64,000 nt of DNA from Papaver somniferum (GCF_003573695.1 NW_020621936.1:744001-808000); one strand, 5' to 3'. Shown: positions 1-12,672, numbered from the stretch's first letter. The notes: generated by a model not told the origin, from the letters alone. Made by a program: numbers and translations.

Positions 1-628
1 TTCCTTTTGGTCAAATGGTCTGGTCTCAATTTCTTTCTTCTTTTTTTTTTTCAATTTTTTTTCAACTTTTTTTTCAACTTTTTTTTTTTTTTCTTCATGG
101 TATCTCAATCACTCTAATTCACCCTAGCATTGGTAACAACTTGAATCGTGGGCCCCACCTATCACTTAGAGAAACATAGTTTAAAAACAAAATAAAATAA
201 AAATAGAAGTGAAAAGGACTCAACGAGATATGGTGAAACTATCATGTTATTTCTAACACCTGAGCTCTGTGCTTTTATGAATAGACTCTTTTAGATGTTT
301 CCATCTAATCAGATTGGTTCCTCAAACTCCTACAATCAAAATGCTTCCATCCACTTAGATTAGTTAGTGCAATCCTCAATAGGCATAAATTTCTAGGCTC
401 TGGAGTTTATTTATTTATTGCAACTAAAAGCTAACAAAAAGTTTCTTCCCCACCCCCAAACTTAAATCTAACATTGTCCTCAATGTTTCTCATGAAAGAA
501 CAGTACCAAGAATATAAGTAACATGAGGAAATAGTAAAGAGAGATTTCGGAAAGATAGTACCTGAGTGAAGTGAAACCAAAAACTGAATATAGAAATTAT
601 ACAACATACAAATCACCTCGATGGTCAA
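1..628 (-). other. 3' non-coding region of the Athila-type element
   Basis: No gene is seen. Positions 39-95 are T-rich runs, and 170-210 is A-rich. On the minus strand the stretch around 435-490 reads as the ATTGAGGACAATGT type of sequence followed by a T/G-rich run, which is familiar downstream of pol in Athila-like elements. The open frame at 431-628 contains this conserved DNA and is not taken as a gene. Confidence 0.6.
445..460 (-). promoter_or_regulatory. Polypurine tract-like G-run
   Basis: The plus-strand run CTTCCCCACCCCCAAA is a polypurine tract on the element's coding strand. It may be a primer for plus-strand DNA synthesis. It is at least 440 bp from any 3' LTR, so it could instead be an internal conserved tract. 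Confidence 0.4.
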
Positions 629-2387
629 TCAAGGGTAAACAGGGTCCTCCAGAGGGACCTCCTCAGCATCACCTGTAGGAAAAGGCTCTAAAAAGGGGAA
701 GGGGAAAGTGGTCCTTCCTAGTGACCTTGTTCAATTTCCTATAGTCAATACAAACACGCCAACCCGTGGTCATTCGGGTCGGGATTAACTCATTGTTATT
801 ATTCTGGACTACAGTAATACCAGATTTCTTGGGAACAACCTGAACGGGGCTGACCCACTTACTGTCTGAAATAGGGTAGATAATTCCTGCATCTAATAGC
901 TTAAGAACCTCAGTTCGAACTACTTCTTTCATATTGGGGTTTAGTCGACGTTGCATCTCCCTAGAAGGTTTGGTGTCTTCCTCTAAATAGATCTGATGCA
1001 TACAAACAGTAGGACTTATACCCTTAATGTCTGCTATGGTCCACCCTAAAGCTTCCTTGTTGTTTTGAATGACGGTTACTAGCCTACTTTCTTGATCTCT
1101 ATCCAAGTCGGAAGAAACAATCACAGGTAAAGTCTCAGACGGGCCTAAAAACACATACTTCAGGGTATCTGGCAATGGTTTTAGGTCCAACTTAGGAGGC
1201 TTTTCTAAAGAAGGAACTAGGGTAGACTTAGAAACTGGTAGTGGTTCGAACTTAGGTTTCCATCCATTACTAGTATCTAACAAAGGGCTTGAATCTAACA
1301 AAGCATTCACCTCATTAATTACATTATCATCATCAAAATCAATCCCAAAGTGAGCTAGGCATTTTTCTAATGGATCTTCTAACAAATTGTTTGGTAATGA
1401 CTCCTCAACTAATGTTCCTATCATGTTCACCTCTTCTATATTCGAGTCATCTAGTTCAGAGGGTAGCTTACTAATATTAAAAATATTCAGCTCAATAGTC
1501 ATATTACCAAAAGACAAATTCATAATACCATTTCGACAGTTAATGATCGCATTGGATGTAGCTAAAAACGGGCGACCTAAAATCACTGGTATTTGGTTCT
1601 CTGGGTCAGGGACAGGTTGGGTATCTAGGATAACAAAATCCACTGGATAAATAAACTTGTCAACCTCTATGAGAACATCCTCGATCACACCACGAGGAAT
1701 CTTAACGGACCTATCAGCTAACTGGAGTGTTATCTGGGTAGGTTTCATCTCACCAAGTCCTAGCTTAAGGTACACATGGTATGGCAGTAAGTTCACACTG
1801 GCTCCTAAGTCAAGCAACGCTTTCTCAACACGGTACTTACCTATTGTACAAGAAATGGTAGGGGACCCTGGGTCTTTATACTTAGGAGTAGTGGTATTCT
1901 GAATAATAGAACTCACATGACTAGCTATGAAGGCTTTCTTCTGGACACTGAGCTTACGCTTTCGCGTACACAAGTCCTTAAGGAACTTGGCATAAGAGGG
2001 AATCTGCCTAATTGCATCTAATAATGTAAGGTTGATATTAACCTGCTTAAAAACCTCCAATATATCATTAAAGTTGGACTCCCTCTTAGTCGGAACTAGC
2101 AGCTGGGGAAACGGGGATCTGGGAACAAAGCCGGGATTAACAGGACCCTCATTGGTCTCTTTGGAGACTTTATCAGTCTCCTCATTTTCTGGCTCAGCAG
2201 GGTGAACTACAGCATGTTCACTATCATGCATGGCGACCTTGTTGTCAACTTTCTTTCCACTTCTTAGGGTTGTGACAGCATTCACATGATTGTACGATTT
2301 CTCTCCTCTAGGGTTAGGATCAGTATGACTAGGGAACCTTCCATATTCTCTCTCACTTATGAACTTAGCTATTTGTCCTACTTGAAG
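629..2387 (-). pseudogene. Athila-type pol remnant: protease and N-terminal reverse transcriptase
   Basis: This continues in frame from gag; only the stop at 2388-2390 separates them. The long frame (669-2285) begins with the linker typical of Athila gag-pol (TTLRSGK). It then has a retropepsin-like domain with LDLGASVNLLPY in place of the usual D-S/T-G, followed by VILGRPFLAT. The RT N-terminus follows, with the segments SREMQRRLNPNMKEVV, WVSPVQVVPKKSG and CIDYRKLNKVTRKDHFPLP. Just after FPLP, at about 690-700, the sequence changes: another frame reads a short acidic tail ending in a stop at 629-631, which looks like the normal end of pol. The catalytic YXDD, RNase H and integrase are therefore deleted and the join is out of frame. 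The polyprotein would have processed gag and copied the element's RNA in a virus-like particle. Confidence 0.85.
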
Positions 2388-5163
2388 TTATAATTTGGCA
2401 AGACTCTGGGAATTATTCTTCAATTCTTGCCTAGTTTCTTGTTGAAAGCTCATGTGGTTCTTTGTTAACATTTCATGGTTATTTGCTAACATAGTGAGAG
2501 TATCCTCTAAGGTAGAGATCTTTTTCTCGGAAGTGTTCTGAAACTGGGTTTGACCTGAAAAGTTCTTAAAACCAAAACCTGGGGGAGGCTGAGAATTGCT
2601 AGACTGGCCTTGATTCTGGCCCTTAGACCAAGAGAAATTAGGATGGTTTCTCCAACCAGGGTTGTAGGTTTTTGAGTATGGGTCAAACTTCTGACGGTTC
2701 TCAAACCTAGAGTTGTTATAGACAGCATGGGCTTGCTCTTCACTAACATGACCTTCCCAAAACGAATTATCGGGCTCTATTCCACAACTAGAGACTTGAG
2801 AGGCTCTATTAGGTTCAACAAGGGACCTATTTTTAGTCTGACCCATTTCTAAAGCTTCTAACCTTCTGGATAAAGCAGCAAACTTAGCATCTGACGCAAA
2901 ACTCGTATCTACCATATTTAGAGCTGGCAAACAAGCCGAAACCCGCGGGTTAACCCGTGCCCGGACCGTGAAAGCCCGAACCCGGACCGGCTGGTTTCTA
3001 AACAAGCCGGGTTCGGGTTGTAGAAATGGTGACCCGTCGAGAAACGGGTTAACCCGTCCCGGACCGCAAAACCGCGGGTTAACCCGTAAACCCGTACTTC
3101 CAATTTAATTTGGTCTTATCACCAAAACGTGTCGAGCAGGAGTCATTTCTCTTATTCTTTATCCTTTCTTCTTCTTCTTCGTTTTTATTTCTCCTTCTCA
3201 TCTCTTTCTTCTTCTTTTCTTCCTGTTCTTCGTCTGTGAGAGGCTTACGAGATGAGAGTGAGAAGTGATTGAGTAAAATCAACAATGGGTTTTTACATAT
3301 GATGAAGGAGCTGAGGTAGTTGTCGATACAACTCAGAGTGAAGAAGAAGGGTAATCGAGGATTAGGGATTTTCTGTAAATTTAATTGGAAATCGAATTAG
3401 ATGATGATTAAGAATAAATTAGAGATGGGTTTGTTTAATTGAATATTTTTATTTTTGATTTGGGTTCGAATTAGGGATGTATTGATCTGAGGATTACTTT
3501 AGGGTTTTTGAGATTCCGAATTCGTTGAAGTTTATGATGAATTGAGGGTGGAATCAAGTATTTCATAGGGGGTTGCTGTTTAATCGATGAGGTGAAGCTG
3601 TTCTCGTGAGAAAGGTAATTTAGGGTTCTTGTAATTTGAATTTATCTTGAGTAAAATTGAATACGAATTGATGAATCTTATATGGATTTGTTCAATTAAA
3701 GTTGAATCGGTTATATGGAGGTTTAATTTGAGTTATTTGTAAAATTATGAATTCACTGAATTAGGGTTTCTCTCATGTTCTTCCCCATATTATAAATTAA
3801 GGTTCCTGAGTTGGAAGTTTAAATGAATGTAAATATAACTGAGGTGATGATATGGCTGGTGGTGTTGGTGTATGAACTGATAGGGGTTTTGCTTTAAGAT
3901 GGTAGCTTTGTGGTGTTAAGGGAGGAGGTAGTTGTCTGGAAGATGAGTTACTTTGAATTGCTAGTAGGAATGGGTAATGTTGGATGAACTGAACTGGTGG
4001 TTTGTTGATGTGCAAGATGATATGTTGTTGAGTCATGAGATGCTCCTACAGGTGGCTGGTGGTTGTACTTGTAACCCGTGAACCCGCAGGTTGACTCACC
4101 ATAAATCGGTTTCTGGCGAGTTGACTCACCATAAACGGGTTAACCCGTGAACCCGCAGGTTTAACCCGTTACGGGTGCGGGTTGATGAAATGACCACCCG
4201 TGAAGAATATCAACCCGCGGGTTTTGACCCGTGTTAACCCGAACCCGTGTAACCCGTAACAAGCCAGCCCCGGCCCGCCCGTTTGCCAGCTCTAACCATA
4301 TTGGTGCTACTTCTATTGACCAAGAGTCTTTTAGGGGGTTCAACACAAGATTCCCACTGTTGGGATTTTTCAGCGATAGCTCCTAAGAAGGCAAAAGCAT
4401 CATCATCATTTTTACTAGTGAACTCACCAGCGCACATAGACTCAACCATGGCTTTGGTCGAATAGTCTAAACCATCATAAATAATCTGTACAAGTTTCAT
4501 ATTATCAAATCCATGGTGAGGGCACTGAGATAGGAGATCATTGAATCGCTCTAAAAACCTATAAAGAGACTCTCCCTCTTGTTGCACACTAGCACTAATT
4601 TTCTGCCTAACAGCTGCAGTTTTATGCTTAGGGTAGAATTTCATATAGAAGGCAGCAATAAGTTCCTGCCATGTTTCAATAGATTCAGATGGTAGGTTGT
4701 TTAGCCAGGTCTTGGCTTTATCTCTCAAGGAAAATGGAAACATCTTAAGTTTCAAGACTTCATCAGTAAGGTCTTTTATTCTAATTGTCCCACAGATTTC
4801 CTCAAAGTCCCTAATATGAAAATAAGGGTTCTCATCATCTTTTCCTAAGAATATAGGGATCATTTGAAGAATACTAGGTTTTATCTCGAAATTAGCCGTA
4901 GTGGCTGGCAATTTAATGCATGAAGCTCGGTTGGTCCTAGTTGGGAACATGTAATCTTTCAAAGTTGCCATCGCTGGCACAACAGAAGTACTAGGGGTAC
5001 TATCCTCACAAAGAGACAAATTCTCAAAACAGAAGTTTCCAAAAACAGGGCTCTCCAAAGAAAAGTCTTCGAGCTCCCTGCTTAAATCAGAAGAACTACT
5101 AGGTTTTTCGCTAATCAATCGACCTAGAGTATCTCTTTTCCAAGCCCTAACAAAATCGGGCAT
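2388..5163 (-). pseudogene. Athila-type gag, interrupted by a hAT element
   Basis: Capsid-type gag of a Ty3/gypsy element, in two parts. The N-terminal part (5163 down to about 4295) starts at MPDFVRAWKRDTLGRL and contains the retrotransposon gag core with FPFSLRDKAKTWLNNLP and FLERFNDLLSQCPHHG. The C-terminal part (2918 down to 2388) has NPGWRNHPNFSWSKGQ, a hallmark of Athila-like gag, and a coiled-coil-like tail. The two parts are separated exactly by the 1376-bp insertion at 2919-4294, and the 8-bp duplication explains the repeated residues at the join. A single in-frame stop (2388-2390) separates gag from pol. No CCHC knuckle is seen. The start is the first ATG of the frame. Confidence 0.87.
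2919..4294. mobile_element. Non-autonomous hAT transposon inside Athila gag
   Basis: The ends are inverted repeats starting TAGAGCTGGCAAAC. The left end is at 2919. The right end, read in reverse, starts with the same 14 bases and ends at 4294. The flanks are a perfect 8-bp duplication, ACCATATT, at 2911-2918 and 4295-4302. Both subterminal regions (2930-3090 and 4075-4270) are dense in the motifs AACCCG and CGGGTT on both strands, which in hAT elements are transposase binding repeats. The interior is AT-rich with TTC runs near 3160-3230. No BED finger or hAT dimerisation sequence is seen in its open frames, so it is non-autonomous. Removing it with one duplication copy restores the gag reading frame across the site. 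Confidence 0.93.
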
Positions 5164-6292
5164 ACACTAAAAAAAAATTCAAAAAGAAATAAAAATCCTA
5201 ACAAGAAGGTTCTAGCAATCACACAGCAGGCTGACTCGACTTTACCACAGCAAACCTAAAGATTTCTAGCAAACAACAAGCATGATGGCTCCACTTAGAT
5301 TGTTTCTAGACCAGCTTCTAATCCTTCGAAAGGGAATTCGTTACAATTTGAGCAAACCCCTCTGGAATCAATCCGAGTTAAAGCAAGTTGAATCGAGGCG
5401 AGGGAAGCTCAGTGGAGCTTTGATACCCAAAACCTCACCGATCCAATGCGGCGCAGTCACGCATTCAACTCGCAGAAACCGTCAAGAACTTCGAGGTATG
5501 CTTAAAAGAGTAACCAATATTTTTCGAATGATTGTCCTGTTAATCTCGATACCCTATAGGTCTATTTCTAGTCCAAATTTTAGGCTTAGGTTCGCTTTAG
5601 GTTTCGTTTTCCTAAGGCGGGCAAGAAGGGAGCGGTGATGAAATCCGAACCCTTATCTTATATGGTCCAGTCCTTGCCCTTTACTAGGAATTTAAAAACA
5701 TTCCATATTCAAGTCCTCAGCATATATTCACCTTAAGGAGTCCAGTAACCCGCTTGCAGGAGATTCGCGGGTGTTTAGAATTTTACCTCCCGTACCAGAC
5801 GGGCGAAGAACCGCTGAAGTCGACTCGGGCCACGACTCCTATGTCGTGTGCGAACCCGAGGGGCCGAGGTGATATTGTAATCACCGTCCTTCCCTGCAAA
5901 CAGTTTGTATTTAAGGATACCCTTCCGTAGGGTTTAAAAATAAAAATAAAATGTCCCAAAATTAATGTCCAAAGTCCATAAAAAAAATACAAAAGAAAAG
6001 AAAGTCTAAAAAAAAAAAAATTACAAAAAAAAATGTCTCTCTTTTTTTTCTCTCTTTTTATCAAAATAAATAAATAAAATTCTTCTTCTTTCGCTCCTTT
6101 AGCTTTGCTTTTCGCTCCCAAACTTTAAGTAAATCACCACAAGCTTTGGAAAAATTGTCTTTCGCTCCAATCTTCAAAAATCTGCAAGGAAACAAAAAAA
6201 ACCAAAAACGTAAAGAAGAACAAAAATAATAAAAAAAATCTAAAAAAAAAATGCTAACTAAACACAGGTACGCGTCGGTGGCGCCAAAAATT
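5164..6292 (-). other. Untranslated leader of the Athila-type element
   Basis: This is the region between the 5' LTR and the gag start. It is rich in A and T homopolymers at 5940-6070 and 6180-6250, with one GC-richer patch at about 5740-5900. No conserved coding frame was recognised. Long leaders are usual for Athila-like elements. Confidence 0.6.
6271..6286 (-). promoter_or_regulatory. Primer-binding site of the Athila-type element
   Basis: On the minus strand the sequence 6 bases after the LTR end reads TGGCGCCACCGACGCG. TGGCGCC is the standard start of Ty3/gypsy primer-binding sites that match tRNA 3' ends in the Athila/Tat group. Its place directly inside the LTR fixes the element's orientation. 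Confidence 0.8.
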
Positions 6293-7021
6293 TGATGGTT
6301 TATCAAAAGTGATTGTAGTAGTAGTGGTAAAAAGGGGTCTTTTCAGACTTGTGAAGAAAACAATTTTTTTTTAGATTTAAATTAAACACACAAATAAATA
6401 AAATAGTTCAAACCTTTAGAGTAAAATTTTATGGAGAAATAGGGGTTAAGATTCCACCAATCAACAATACTTATGTGATCTAATATTTTTTACTATGCAA
6501 TTTAAATAATTGGGTTGATTCTAAAAATTGCCAAGAGCAGATTTTCCAAAATATCAAATGTTAATCACAAGTATAATGCATCAAGAGTCTAAAACTAAGC
6601 ATGCATTATCAAGGGAAAACACAGTTGATTAATAAAAATCATTTAAATCATTTTTATCAATGCAATTAATCATATAAAAATATTGCATAAATTAATAAAA
6701 TAGAGATTACCACATAATTATTGTGAGAATGGCTTCCTCTGTCACCCCTTGGATTGGGTTTAGCTCCTCATCCCAAAAACATGATCATAAGATGTATTCA
6801 TGGCTTAATAATGTGTTTTTATTGATGAAAATGGTGTAAAAAGAAGTTTGCAACGCTGTATAAATGTTACAGCGTCACTGTTACAAAGTGGAAGGGTCTT
6901 AATAAACAACGATAGTAGCACTAACTGCTGTAAAACAACGACAGTTGGTTTTGAAATTAAGACTGCTGAAGAACGACGGACTCTGCGAGTCTGTTCTTCG
7001 TGTTCTTCAGGTTCTTCAATG

Positions 7022-7040
7022 GCAGCAGCAGCAGCAGCAC
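7022..7040. repeat. GCA trinucleotide microsatellite
   Basis: About six GCA units within the Athila-type LTR, downstream of its TATA box. Confidence 0.85.
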
Positions 7041-7130
7041 CAATTCTCTGTAACTTCCTCTACTCGTCTCTAAACTCCTCCTAACTCTCTCCTAAGGGTT
7101 TCTAACCCCTCTAAGACTCTAAGCAATGCT

Positions 7131-7137
7131 TTATATA
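7131..7137 (-). promoter_or_regulatory. LTR TATA box
   Basis: The minus-strand sequence GGCTATATAAAGC sits within the 5' LTR in a position suitable to start the element's transcript. Confidence 0.6.
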
Positions 7138-7923
7138 GCCAACAGAACCAAAATTCTCGTGCAAATCCGAGAGTATTTCTCTTTTTTTTTCTTCTCGAGC
7201 AGTTGAGAGAATAATCTCTTTTCTGTTTCTTTGTACGCGTCCTCTGGCCATTTATTACGCTCCAAACTTCCCTTAATACTTGAACAAGACTAGGTGCATA
7301 GTTATCTAGCGTAAAAGTCTTCCACAAATCTCTCACAAATATTTGAAAGTGAACAGCACGGTACTGTCCTGTTTGGACTTTGATCCATTCTCCCGGTCAT
7401 TCCAGCCCAATTGGTTGGGTCCAATCGATCGTAACAGACTTGTTTACTCAATTACAGCCCATTAGTAGCAAATACAGCAATTGAATCTCCAAAAATCACG
7501 TCCAAAATCGATCACCAAATCTGCCAGTGCTGTAACAAGTCTTCCCGCCAAAAACCCATTTTTGAATTTTGAGAAGGAATGCCCCCTATCCTCTGATGGG
7601 GTGCGAATAGCAAGTGGGGTTGAAATAAAATTCTTGGGGTGGAAATAACTAAATCTTGGGTGCCTTTAGTAATTTTTCTTGGATGTTTTCCGGACTTTTC
7701 CGGGGTTCCTCTGGGGTATTTCTGGGATACTTCCGGTACACTTCTGAGGCGCTTCCGGTACGTTATCAACGGAGGTCCAAATGCCACATTTTTAGCCAAA
7801 TTCGCCGCAAGTGATTATTTTCCAAAAACACCTACAAATACATAAAATAATCAAATAAGTACAATATCGAGTACTAACAATATATACAAATGAGCTATAT
7901 TAGACACATAAATGCGTCTATCA

Positions 7924-7984
7924 GTTGGATCGCACCAAACACATATTGTTAGATACTTTTGTGTTTGCCTGCTCTGATACCAAT
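7924..7984 (-). mobile_element. Start of the internal region of a minus-strand copia element, cut by the Athila insertion
   Basis: Read on the minus strand, this is the few bases after a copia LTR. It includes the primer-binding site TGGTATCAGAGC (7971-7982), the complement of the initiator tRNA-Met 3' end, and a short leader. The Athila-type element starts at 7923, so the rest of this element lies left of the window. Confidence 0.8.
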
Positions 7985-10793
7985 TGAAAAGACGAGGGTA
8001 CCCAAATATACCTCAATCTAAAACTTTTCCACCTATAAGTTCTTTCTCCGAAAGTGATTGTCTATGGACTGAGTCGAGACAATACAACTAATCGGTTCAC
8101 ACTTCGTGTGATCGTCTATGGATACGAGATCGAGACAATACGACAACAAGATAACTTGTGTGATTGACTATGGATTCAAGATCGAGATAATACAACAACG
8201 AAGTATGATTACTTGATAATAGGTTCGGACTTAGCCAAACACAATAGGATTGTTATAATAAACAATTATAATTGCGTAAATAGAAAAGAAAAAGACACAA
8301 CAAGATTTTATTAACGAGGAAACCGCAAATGCAGAAAAACCCCGGGACCTTGTCCAGAATTGAATACTCTCAGGATTAAGCCGCTATACAAAATCTAAAC
8401 CAACTTCGTATAATTGAGACCGAGCAATTAAACCTATAGTTCACCTAGTTCCGTCTGTATCCATGCGCCTCCAACTTGTAATAAGTCTCGCACTTGGAAC
8501 AATTCCTTTGGTTCGTATTCCAAACAGTAACAGAACAACAAATCTGTTCGGTAACAACTCTTTTCAAACAAGTGATATGAGTTTTACAAAAGGCTCTTCC
8601 GTTTATCCCAATAAACTCCTTTGTCAGGTTCTTAGATCTATCTCACTCAATACAACTACCAAAGTAGCTGTCTAGATTTTGCATTCAATACTTCTTAGTC
8701 ACAAAGACAATATATTGATGTCGATCTACTCAACTAATCAATCAAGGTTATCACAAAGATAAACCGATTATAGTTGGATCCCCAGCCGATCAAGTTTTGT
8801 GCACACCAAAGATTATGAACTCAAACAAGCAATCTTCTTTGTCTTCAAATCTTCTTAGATCTTCAATAAACACATGCATACAATCAACTTGAATCTCTTG
8901 TGATAAATCACACACAGAACAGAGTCTGTTAACAATGGATTATCACAAGACATCTTTAAATCTACAAACAGTCTAAATATCCCCGTCGAAACTTCGATCT
9001 AGTTTGAGTAAATCTTATATCAGAAGAGAAGATTCTCAAGCATAAACAAATTAGGTGCAATCAAAGTTCACCACCGTTAGTCAATCAAATCAATCGAAAA
9101 CTAATAATAAACTGCAATTATCTAGTTTCCCACCAACGGTACTCGTAAAGGTTCCCAATCCCAAAGAAGTCTTTAAAACGAGCGGTCGTAAGAGATTTCG
9201 CCTAATTAGGGTACTTTCCTCTCCGAATAGACGGCTCCACCAGTAACAACACAACTAGGTAGTTTTGCTGGATCTGAGGATTAGTTCGCTTGAAATGAAA
9301 ACTTCAAAATTTATAGACCAAGGAAGTTTGGACACCAAGGAATTTCCAAAACCGAAAATATTCTCAAGATATACAATATATTTCCAAATTCGGTTTTCGT
9401 GATTCCTGGAAATGCTCTGTCCAAATATTGATTGAAATCTCATTAGAAAATCTCCAATTAGTAAATGCACATTACCAATTTTTATTTTCTAAAGATATGC
9501 ATTTTAATTGCTGGAAATTAAAAGTATATAAAACTAAAAACCTTAATTAAAAGATTCTCAATTTATTTCGATCGGGATTATTTCCTTTAGCCATTAAGGA
9601 ATATCTTTGGACAATAAAAGATAAGAGTTACTGCACATGTTCAAAGTATGTCGACATCTTTATTTTGTAAATCCTTTTTCATATTTACAATCTTGGAACG
9701 GATTTGACACACTTCCAAACGAGTTTAGAATTGGTTCATCTAATTTCCAAGAACTATGTGATTGATCAAAAACATTCAATCACCATTCATGGGTTTAACG
9801 GTTCTACCAAAACAAGTTTCGGTTCTACCTCCATGTGGGTACTAGGATCGGTTACACTAGTTACCAAAAGTTGGTTGACGAGGTACTAGGATCGATTACC
9901 ACATATATATGGTATAAACTTGTATTCGGTTGCACAAGTTATAGGATCGGTCACACCAATTACTAAAATTTGTTAACCTACTGCAAGGATCAATTACACA
10001 TCTTGTGATTAATCCCAACCAAGTTCTAGGATCGGTTACTCAATGACCAGGAATGGTCACACCAATTAGAAATATCAATCATACCATCTCAGGTGATTAC
10101 TTAAGATCGGTTTCACTAATAAAAGTCATACAAATACAAAAATCAGGCATTGTGAATAGTTTTACCAAGATACATAAACAAGTTATGAGCGGTTATACTA
10201 AACACACATATTGGTAATCCAAAGATTTGCAATGAATAACAATACCAATAAGCCTAGTGATTTTCCTTTCGATTCATAAAACAAGTTTATGAATTGTACT
10301 TCCTTTAAACGAATGTAAAACATTGTTTCCTAGGACGAAATCTTCACCCATATCCATACATATAATCACAATAGCATTCATACGATTATGTCGATGTCTT
10401 ATATACGAAGTTCAAACGATAGACGTTATACTTCGTATTGTAATTCCTTAATACTATGTCTAACTAGAGTATAATCATTCACGGCTTCGAAGTTATGTTT
10501 TCAATATGCACGACTTGAAAGATATGTTAGGAATGAAACAGTTCAAGTCAAATATTACTAACCTCAAGTGGAAGGATGATGCCGTCGTTGTAGATCTTTA
10601 CTTCTTCACATTCTTCAAGTCTTCATGTAATATTTGTAAGTCTCATATCCTAGTAACCTACTAGCTAACCTATACGAAGTTAACTCTAGTAAATAATCAA
10701 GTGAATCTTTAAATGAGTTTTGATTCACTAAAATATGACAACCAAACTTGACATACCAACGCTTAGTGGGTTCAACCGAACAATGCACTAACA
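7985..10793 (-). repeat. Complete 5' LTR of a minus-strand copia element
   Basis: The 2809-bp LTR runs on the minus strand from TGTTAGTGCATTG (ending at 10793) to CTTTTCA (7985), just before the primer-binding site. The start is alignable with the LTRs at 29077 and 42955 (TGTTAGAGCATTG), and so is the segment AACGAGGAAACCGCAAATGC near 8320. Promoter-like TATATA occurs near 9530. It interrupts an older plus-strand LTR that continues at 10794; GCTTG (10794-10798) is the expected target duplication but the partner lies off-window. Confidence 0.75.
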
Positions 10794-11224
10794 GCTTGAG
10801 ATCCAAACAAACACTTTTTCAGTTTATATGAAATTCTTATTAGGAAGTTATGTAAGCATGTGACAAGTATTCCTCGAAATTACATAGAATAATATGCATT
10901 ATGGTCAAGGGTTCTGGAACCTTGCATAAAGATGGTTCGTAGCTACTCAATAGCCTTTTAACTTACAAGCATATAATGATGTTCAATAGCATTAAAGACC
11001 AATCAATTATACACGACCACAAAGTATTTTGTGAATATAATTGTCTTAGAAGTGTCAATGAGAATCATATCAAAGTCAAACATAAACATATAAAGTAGTT
11101 CGTGACTTCTACTAATACTGGAATTGGACAGGTTTGCAAACCCTGACAGTTCGTAAAGTCAGGTCATTAGGGTTTGCAAACCTTGGAAGTTCATGAAAGT
11201 CAAAGGGGTTTGCATACCTGGTCT

Positions 11225-12672
11225 TGTGACACCCCAACTCCTAAACCTGCTTAGCTAATAGGATTACAACCTAATTGAAGCATAAATTCCAGATGAACGA
11301 TTTTAAGAATCATAAATACATAAAGTGAACTAAAACCAAACTTAAACCCAATACTCTGATATTTACAAACGAGGAACTGTCAAATGATATTAATATATTA
11401 GTATGTTGTTTTATAATTCCAACCTTCAACAACTCCACCTACAGTTCCAGTTCAACATCCATTACATAAACATTTCCACCAACACCATTTCCTTTCCCTC
11501 ACTCCAACCAACACAGCTCCGTTCCATATAAACTAAGTTCTGAGATTCATAAGCATCACCAGTTCAACAATAAACCACCAACCTCTTCCCTGCACTCCAC
11601 AATACCACAACAGTAACATCATCACCACCAAAACAGCTAACACCAATCTTCTCACTAAACTATTATCATATTGACATCACTGAGATATGAATCCATCATC
11701 TGAACTTGATTTAACCTGAACATCACCCTAATTTACCCAATCATCTCAATAATCATTTCCAGTCTCAACCTGCATCTTCTTAATCAAACCCCACATCTAA
11801 TTTATATAAATTCAAAACCAGGAACCGTAATTTCAAAATTTGGAAAGAACATGATGAACCCTAATTCTCAATTTCACAATTAAACTCAAATTAGAACCCC
11901 ATATAATCAAAACAACTTCAATCTAAACAAACCCATCCTTAATTTCTCAGTTTCATAATTGACTTCATAATAAATCAATTATTCATTAACAAAAACCCTA
12001 AACTCATGATTCCTGAATTACCTTATCTTGTAAATCTGAATCAATAACCTGAATCAGCATCACCACCCTCATCTAATCCTATATCCTACTCTGCTTTTCT
12101 TGATTCTTCATTCTCAAAACAAAACCCTAACTTCGATTTCAACTGCTTCAATTCCCTCGTCTCCCGAATTCAATCAACCACAACACAAACACCAACTCCA
12201 CCGATACATCCTAATATCAAGCTTACTAAGATTAGACCACACTAAATTCAAGCTCAAACCCTTCGATTTGGGGTTGGCAGTGAAAGGAAGAAGAACAGAA
12301 GAGAGTGAAGGAGAAAGAAGAAGATAAGAGAAGAAATTAATTCTTCTCGAACGGTTTTTGAGATAAGACCATGGAATATTACTGAGGCTCCCAGAAGATT
12401 GGATAAGGGAAGCCAGGTTGGTTGACTGTAAAAAGATTATTCCCTTTAAATAAAACTCATGATATTTTCTTCATCCGGTAATTGAATGACACGCTCGAGT
12501 AGTCCATCTCGCATAATTTTTCGAGATCTATCTAGTGATACTAGTTTATTATCTAAATCATTGTTAGATTATTTTCTATTAATTAAGGTTCATCTCTAAT
12601 TAATCGAGTCATGTGCGTCTTAGTCGTCTCTTGACTGGTCTAATAGCGTTGGCGAGCTTAAGGTTCCTTACA
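11225..12672 (+). repeat. Solo LTR of a second family, plus orientation
   Basis: It starts TGTGACACCCCAACTC and ends CTTACA. The last 190 bases clearly match, in reverse orientation, the end of the solo LTR at 60649-63143 (shared motifs CTCTTGACTGGTCTAATAGC and TTTTCGAGATCTAT). No matching target duplication was found (GGTCT on the left, TTTGA on the right), so one end may have been altered. No coding region is recognised; the short frame at 12100-12327 is not supported. Confidence 0.68.

Larger units (their letters stand above)
1..7923 (-). mobile_element. Athila-type Ty3/gypsy retrotransposon, internally deleted, 3' end off-window
   Basis: Read on the minus strand, the order is 5' LTR (6293-7923), primer-binding site, leader, gag, protease, start of reverse transcriptase, then a deletion that jumps to what looks like the end of pol, followed by the 3' non-coding part. 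The gag type, the DLGA-type protease and the C-rich 3' tract near 445-460 all fit the Athila lineage. The right LTR boundary is TG/CA with short inverted ends (TGAT / ATCA). The element interrupts the leader of a minus-strand copia element (7924-7984). The expected target duplication would be GTTGG (7924-7928), but its partner lies left of the window. A hAT element sits in gag. The element cannot be autonomous because most of RT, RNase H and integrase are missing. Confidence 0.85.
6293..7923 (-). repeat. 5' LTR of the Athila-type element
   Basis: The 1631-bp LTR begins TGAT and ends ATCA on the plus strand. The minus-strand start, TGATAGACGCATTTATGTGT, is of a kind common in Athila-like LTRs. 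A minus-strand TATA box (7131-7137) lies about 790 bp into the LTR. A (GCA) microsatellite lies at 7022-7040. The partner LTR is left of the window, so age cannot be estimated here. Confidence 0.82.

Noticed and set aside
3079..3285. 68-codon lysine/glutamate-rich frame
   Set aside because: TTC-type simple sequence inside the hAT element.
12100..12327. 75-codon plus-strand frame
   Set aside because: Lies in a solo LTR, low complexity, no domain.
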